Translations under genes and position numbers: made by a program
NCBI GenBank assembly: GCA_003427395.1
Contig: BFEA01000355.1
Location: 957,555-979,332 of the forward strand
Length of the DNA stretch: 21,778 nt
From: Chara braunii
Lineage: Eukaryota > Streptophyta > Charophyceae > Charales > Characeae
Direction of reading: 5' to 3'
Notes under the pieces: model-generated
The model's database searches: none
Told to the model about the DNA's origin: nothing
What the model saw: the letters and a program-made list of their open reading frames with translations, nothing else
Part shown: in pieces, positions 17,688 through 21,778 of the stretch
Layout: the number at the start of each line of letters is the position of its first letter
How positions within the stretch are numbered: the stretch's first letter is position 1

Positions 17688-18278
17688 CGTATAATTGGAA
17701 TCAAGTAACGATCATTTTACTGAAACGGGTTTGAAAAGATTGTTAGGAAGGCTCCACACTGCCATCAGGTGATGCATAACAAACTCTAGCAGCAGAGACC
17801 CTGTAGACCCAGACAGAAACAGGTTCATCAGAGCGCACAATCACCGTCAGCTAACAACATTTGAATTGACTAGATTATGCCATTATCATTGACATAAGAT
17901 CATCCACATCATTATAGTGCAATGAGATGCACAATTCCAGTCTAACCAAATGAGTTTGCTTATTCAATTTGTGTTAATCTGTGAAATTGCAACAATTAAA
18001 AAAAGTGTACTCACCACGAGCCCATCCCTTTCCTTTATCTTTCCTTTATGGAAAGTGACTGCCTCGACTGGGTCCGAGTAGCTTTTCATTCGGGCAAGCA
18101 TTCGAATCTTCAAGTCCGCTTCCAAAATGTACTGAGGTCTAGACAGTTGCAGAGGGCGAGCTAAACTCGTGAGTCGGATGCTCTGGGCGTCAGTTAGGTA
18201 TGGGGCATAAGTGCTCGACCAAATGTGAGGCCCGACCAACTGTGAGGCTTATGGCCTCTCATTCACTTCGTGTAGTTC
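17688..18278. other. Gene-free stretch
   Basis: A 91-codon reverse open frame (17964-18239) is not recognised. No repeat seen. Confidence 0.5.
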
Positions 18279-18598
18279 GATAGACAAAATCTCCGATAGC
18301 AAAGACGATCATATGATAGTCATTCATGAAAGAGACGGAACAGAGACAGAGAGTGGGAGATCCCTCCCTCCCTCTCTCCCCTTGAATACACTACACAAGG
18401 ATGCACGACTGATAACGGTGCCTTTCGCACCGACAAATATGCAATCACAGGATCGTCATCCCTCGATAATGAGAATGAGAAGGTCGACAAAGCCGCTGTG
18501 GTAGGGGAACTGAGGGGCAGCAATCACAAATCAATGGCGGGGGGTGCAGCCTCTCCACCGTTGGATTTCTGGAAGTGTTGGCCGAAGCTTGAAACTTT

Positions 18599-18662
<64 letters not shown>

Positions 18663-18735
18663 GTCAGTTTCCTGTGTGAAGACGTGTTCATTGACTATCA
18701 TATGATCGTGTTTGCTATGCAAAACTTTGTCTATC
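18279..18735. repeat. 46-base inverted repeat around the first CT-rich unit
   Basis: 18279-18324 is the reverse complement of 18690-18735 at 39 of 46 positions. The arms contain the palindrome ATCATATGAT. The second unit has the right arm (near 19197-19242) but not the left. Confidence 0.8.
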
Positions 18736-18823
18736 CACTCTGGTAGTTGGTCTTTGTCACCAGGAGGCTGAGGGCCTATGAAACTATATGCACCCATCAA
18801 AAATACCCCCGAAAAATGACTAA
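18325..18823. repeat. 499-bp tandem duplication, unit 1, with (CT)n core
   Basis: Matches the next unit over its whole length. It contains a small hairpin (CGGTGC/GCACCG near 18416-18432) and about 31 CT dinucleotides at 18600-18661. Open frames include Ser-Leu repeats from the CT run; not coding. Confidence 0.94.
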
Positions 18824-19097
18824 CATGAAAGAGACGGAAGAGAGACAGAGAGTGGAAGATCCCTCCCTCCCTCTCTCCCCCTGAATACACTACACGAGGA
18901 TGCATGACTGATAACGGCGCCTTTCGCACCGACTAATATGCAATCACATGATCGTCATCCCTCGATAATGATAATGAAAAGGTCGACAGAGCCGCTGTGG
19001 TAGGGGAACTGAGCGGTGGCAATCACAAACCAATGGCAGGGGGTGCAGCCTCTCCACAGTCGGACTTCTGGAAGTGCTGGCCGAAGCTTGAAACTTT

Positions 19098-19175
<78 letters not shown>

Positions 19176-19315
19176 GTGTCCTGTGTGAGGACGTGTTCAT
19201 TGATTATCATATGATCGTGTTTGCTATGCAAAACTTTGTCTATCCACTCTGCTAGTTGGTCTGTGTCACCACGAGGCTGAGGGCCTCTTAAACTGTTTGC
19301 ACTCATAAAAAATGT
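18824..19315. repeat. 499-bp tandem duplication, unit 2, with (CT)n core
   Basis: Same order as unit 1 with scattered substitutions and a longer CT run (19099-19172, about 37 dinucleotides). Similarity fades at about 19313, just where unit 1 has the 32-base motif shared with the satellite. Confidence 0.94.
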
Positions 19316-20103
19316 CGAGGGCCCCAATATGCTAATAAATGTCAAAAAATTGGCCTTGCTCGAGAATGGATGCCCGCCTTGACGTAGGGCGGGCATATGG
19401 GCACGGGTGTGTTTACCCACAACTGTTAGCGTATGGGCAGTTGGTCATAACCTCAGGACAGGCAGATCAAGTATGTAGGTCCAGCGTAGGAGACTCGGAC
19501 ACATGCCCATACATGCACCTGCCTAGCCTGGACCATCATTATAGCATCATATAGTTAATAAATTTTGTCGTAGCATTAAGAACACCTGCCCATACATGCG
19601 TCTGACAAGCCTGGAGCTGCACGTTCAAAGGACAACACCCTTTCAAGGTACTTCAGTGTGCCTCAGAATCCCTCAAAAGAACTGCACATAGCCAACAACA
19701 CCCCCTTCTACCCCCGCACCCTGTCAATATTGACTCAAACCGCCAATTGTTCCAAGCCTTTTTTTTTCCCAATGTTGATTGTTGTCTGACCCTAAGAAAT
19801 CTAAACAACCGCCACACATGATTAACCTATCTTTTGCCGCCAACCTTTTTATGGCAACCCAACCCATTCAAATGCCCCAAGTTCAGCCCTCCCCCTACTA
19901 AATCGCACTCCTTTCGTTCTCGGTTTGCCTTTCGTGCCGTTTGGTCTCTCTCAAACAATTCATTGTCGGCGCAAACATCACAAATGACAAATAAGGATGT
20001 ACATTGCTGCAGGCGCACATACAACTCATAAACATACAGTGAAGTCGAGAAAAAACAAATTTGACAGGGTGGGAGATTTACACTCTTTTTTTTACAAATT
20101 TTG
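19316..20103. other. Gene-free stretch with a hairpin and a diverged direct repeat
   Basis: ATGCCCGCC/GGCGGGCAT (19370-19378 with 19388-19396) is a perfect 9-bp stem. 19505-19532 and 19588-19615 are diverged 28-base direct repeats beginning GCCCATACATGC. The 144-codon reverse frame at 19827-20261 runs out of the satellite and is not recognised. Confidence 0.6.
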
Positions 20104-21476
20104 AACGCATGTTGGCATATAAAAATACCCCCGAAAAATAACTCACGTGAAATCCCGAAATCCCGAACGCTCGTCGAGATATAATCACCGCCAAAAAAAA
20201 ACGACCAAGTTAAATCCCGAAATCCCGAAGTGCGTTTTCGGTACCGAAATCTCGAACGCACGTCGGGATATAATCCCCCCCCCCAAAAAAACGACTAAGT
20301 AAAATCCCGAAATCCCGAAGTGCGTTTTCGGTACCGAAATCCCGAACGCACGTCAGGATATAACCCCCCCCCTTAAAAAAACGACTAAGTAAAATGCCGA
20401 AATTCCGAAGTGCGTTTTCGGTACCGAAATCCCGAACGCACGTCGGGATGTAATCACCCCCCCCAAAAAACGACTAAGTAAAATCTCGAAATTTCGAAGT
20501 GCGTTTTCAGTACCGAAATCCCAAACGCACTTCGGGATATAATCACACCACCAAAAAAATGACTAAGTAAAATCCTGACATCCCGAAGTGTATTTTCGGT
20601 ACTGAAATCCCGAACGCGCATCAGGATATAACCACCGCCCCAAAACAAACGACCAAGTAAAATCCCGAAATCCCGAAGTGCGTTTTCGGTACCGAAATCC
20701 CGAACGCACGCCGGGATATAATCCCCCCCGCCAAAAAAATGACTAAGTAAAATGCCGAAATCCCGAAGTGTGTTTTCGGTACCGAAATCCCGAACGCACG
20801 TCACGATGTAATCATCCCCCAAAAAAAACGACCAAGTAAAATCCAGAAATCCCGAAGTGTGTTTTCGGTACCGAAATCCCAAACGCACTTCGGGATATAA
20901 TCACGCCATTAAAAAAACGACTAAGTAAAATCCCGAAATCCCGAAGTACATTTTCGGTACCGAAATCCCGAACGCACGTCGAGATATAATCACCCCTCCC
21001 AAAAAAACGACTAAGTAAAATCCCGAAATCCCGAAGTGCATTTTTGGTCCGAAATCATGAGCGCACGTTGGGATATAATCACCGCCAAATAAAAACGACC
21101 AAGTAAAATCCCGAAATCCCGAAGTGCGTTTTCGATACCGAAACCCCGAACGAACATCGGGATACAATTCCCGCCCCCAAAAAAAACAACTAAGTAAAAT
21201 CCCGAAATCCTGAAGTGCGTTTTCAGTACCGAAATCCCGAACGCGAGTCGGGATATAATCACCCCCCCACCAAAAAAAGAACTAAGTAAAATCCAGAAAT
21301 CCCGAACTGCGTTTTCGGTACCAAAATCCCGAACGCGCGTCGGGATATAATCATTGCCCCAAAAAAACGACTTAAGTGAGATTTCGAAATCCCGAAGTGC
21401 GTTTTCGGTACCAAAATCCGGAACGCACTTCGGGATATAATCCCCCATAAAAAAAAAAACGACTAAGTAAAATCGG
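20104..21476. repeat. Satellite: about 15 units of 88-92 bp with nested palindrome
   Basis: Units recur at about 20202, 20291, 20382, 20471, 20560, 20650, 20740, 20829, 20918, 21008, 21096, 21187, 21278, 21368 and 21460; the first (20104-20201) lacks the central part. Each has an inner palindrome TTCGGTACCGAA and outer arms ATCCCGAAGTGCGTT and AACGCACGTCGGGAT that pair at 14 of 15. Three units (near 20525, 20884, 21423) read CTTCGGGAT and pair perfectly. Between palindromes is a C-run/A-run spacer. Because 90 is 30 codons, long reverse frames arise; they break at spacer indels and are not taken as genes. Confidence 0.96.
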
Positions 21477-21691
21477 AAGTGCAATTCTGAGATATTTGTG
21501 ATTGCCCATAACTTGTAATTCTCTAAAAAATGACACTTCGTTGTTCACAAAACAGGAACTCATAAATGGACATTTCCTCTTCGCTAGCCCAAACCAAAAC
21601 TTTGCCAAACATTTTTAGCGATTTCGCCAACCCTTCCTAAATAAGCTTCGCTATCCAATTCGGCGTATTTTTCGGGGTCCATTGGTCACGA
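21477..21691. other. Gene-free flank right of the satellite
   Basis: Satellite similarity ends at about 21476. No gene or repeat seen. Confidence 0.5.
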
Positions 21692-21778
21692 GTGAGAGAG
21701 AGAGAGGGCAAGCCAGAGAGAGAGAGAGAGAGAAAGGGCAAGCCACAACGAGAGAGAGAAAGAGAGAGAGAGAGAGAG
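21692..21778. repeat. (GA)n tract running off the window
   Basis: GA repeat with two insertions of GGGCAAGCCA; its right end is not in the window. Confidence 0.96.

Noticed and set aside
20454-21484. Reverse-strand repeat protein with 30-residue units
   Set aside because: The frame is open because the satellite period is about 90 bases. It shifts at spacer indels and follows the palindrome rather than any protein pattern.

Overview
The window looks like gene-poor nuclear DNA of a eukaryote. I find no protein-coding gene that I can support. Simple repeats are dense and mixed: (AC)n, (ATT)n, (GA/CT)n, (GAA)n, degenerate GACA tracts, poly-A and poly-T. There are also satellites, segmental duplications and a tRNA-like Pol III motif. 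The SSR mix recalls repeat-rich invertebrates such as decapod crustaceans, but this is an impression only; no gene fixes the taxon. The longer open frames are translations of SSRs or satellites, or frames shared by two non-coding repeat copies.

Layout. The main structure is a pair of collinear copies. Segments A (285-2159), C (3160-3364) and B (8925-9483) recur in the same order and orientation at 14955-16848, 16924-17128 and 17129-17687. Copy 1 spans about 9.2 kb and copy 2 about 2.7 kb. Copy 2 therefore looks like an internally shortened version of copy 1, or copy 1 has taken up about 6.5 kb. Segment A carries a tRNA-like module with A box, B box and a T4 terminator, present in both copies.

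Inside the part found only in copy 1 (about 6433-8066) is the most unusual feature: some twenty successive stem-loops. Nine tandem 50-53 bp units (6641-7103) each hold a 7-bp stem with a three-base loop, of the type GTACTTC-CGT-GAAGTAC. The arms differ between units, but pairing is kept by compensatory changes and G-U wobbles. Downstream come longer hairpins (up to about 20 bp) that reuse a few apical loops (CGT, CCGTA, CCGGGT/TCGGGT). In the stems I paired by hand, about twenty non-Watson-Crick pairs are G-U on the + strand and none is A-C. This is what a folded RNA transcribed from the + strand would leave.

From 8067 to 14950 the sequence is mostly featureless, with scattered inverted repeats (clusters at 11651-12002 and 13982-14262). 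The right end holds a 499-bp tandem duplication with long (CT)n cores (18325-19315) and a satellite of about 15 units of 90 bp (20104-21476). Each satellite unit is a nested palindrome centred on GGTACC. A 32-bp motif links the duplication to the first satellite unit. A (GA)n tract runs off the window end.

How parts may work together is inference: the 9.2 kb unit may be a non-coding or decayed mobile element, or a structured-RNA locus, with a Pol III-like module near one end and a hairpin array in its interior. All pairings and alignments here were read by eye.
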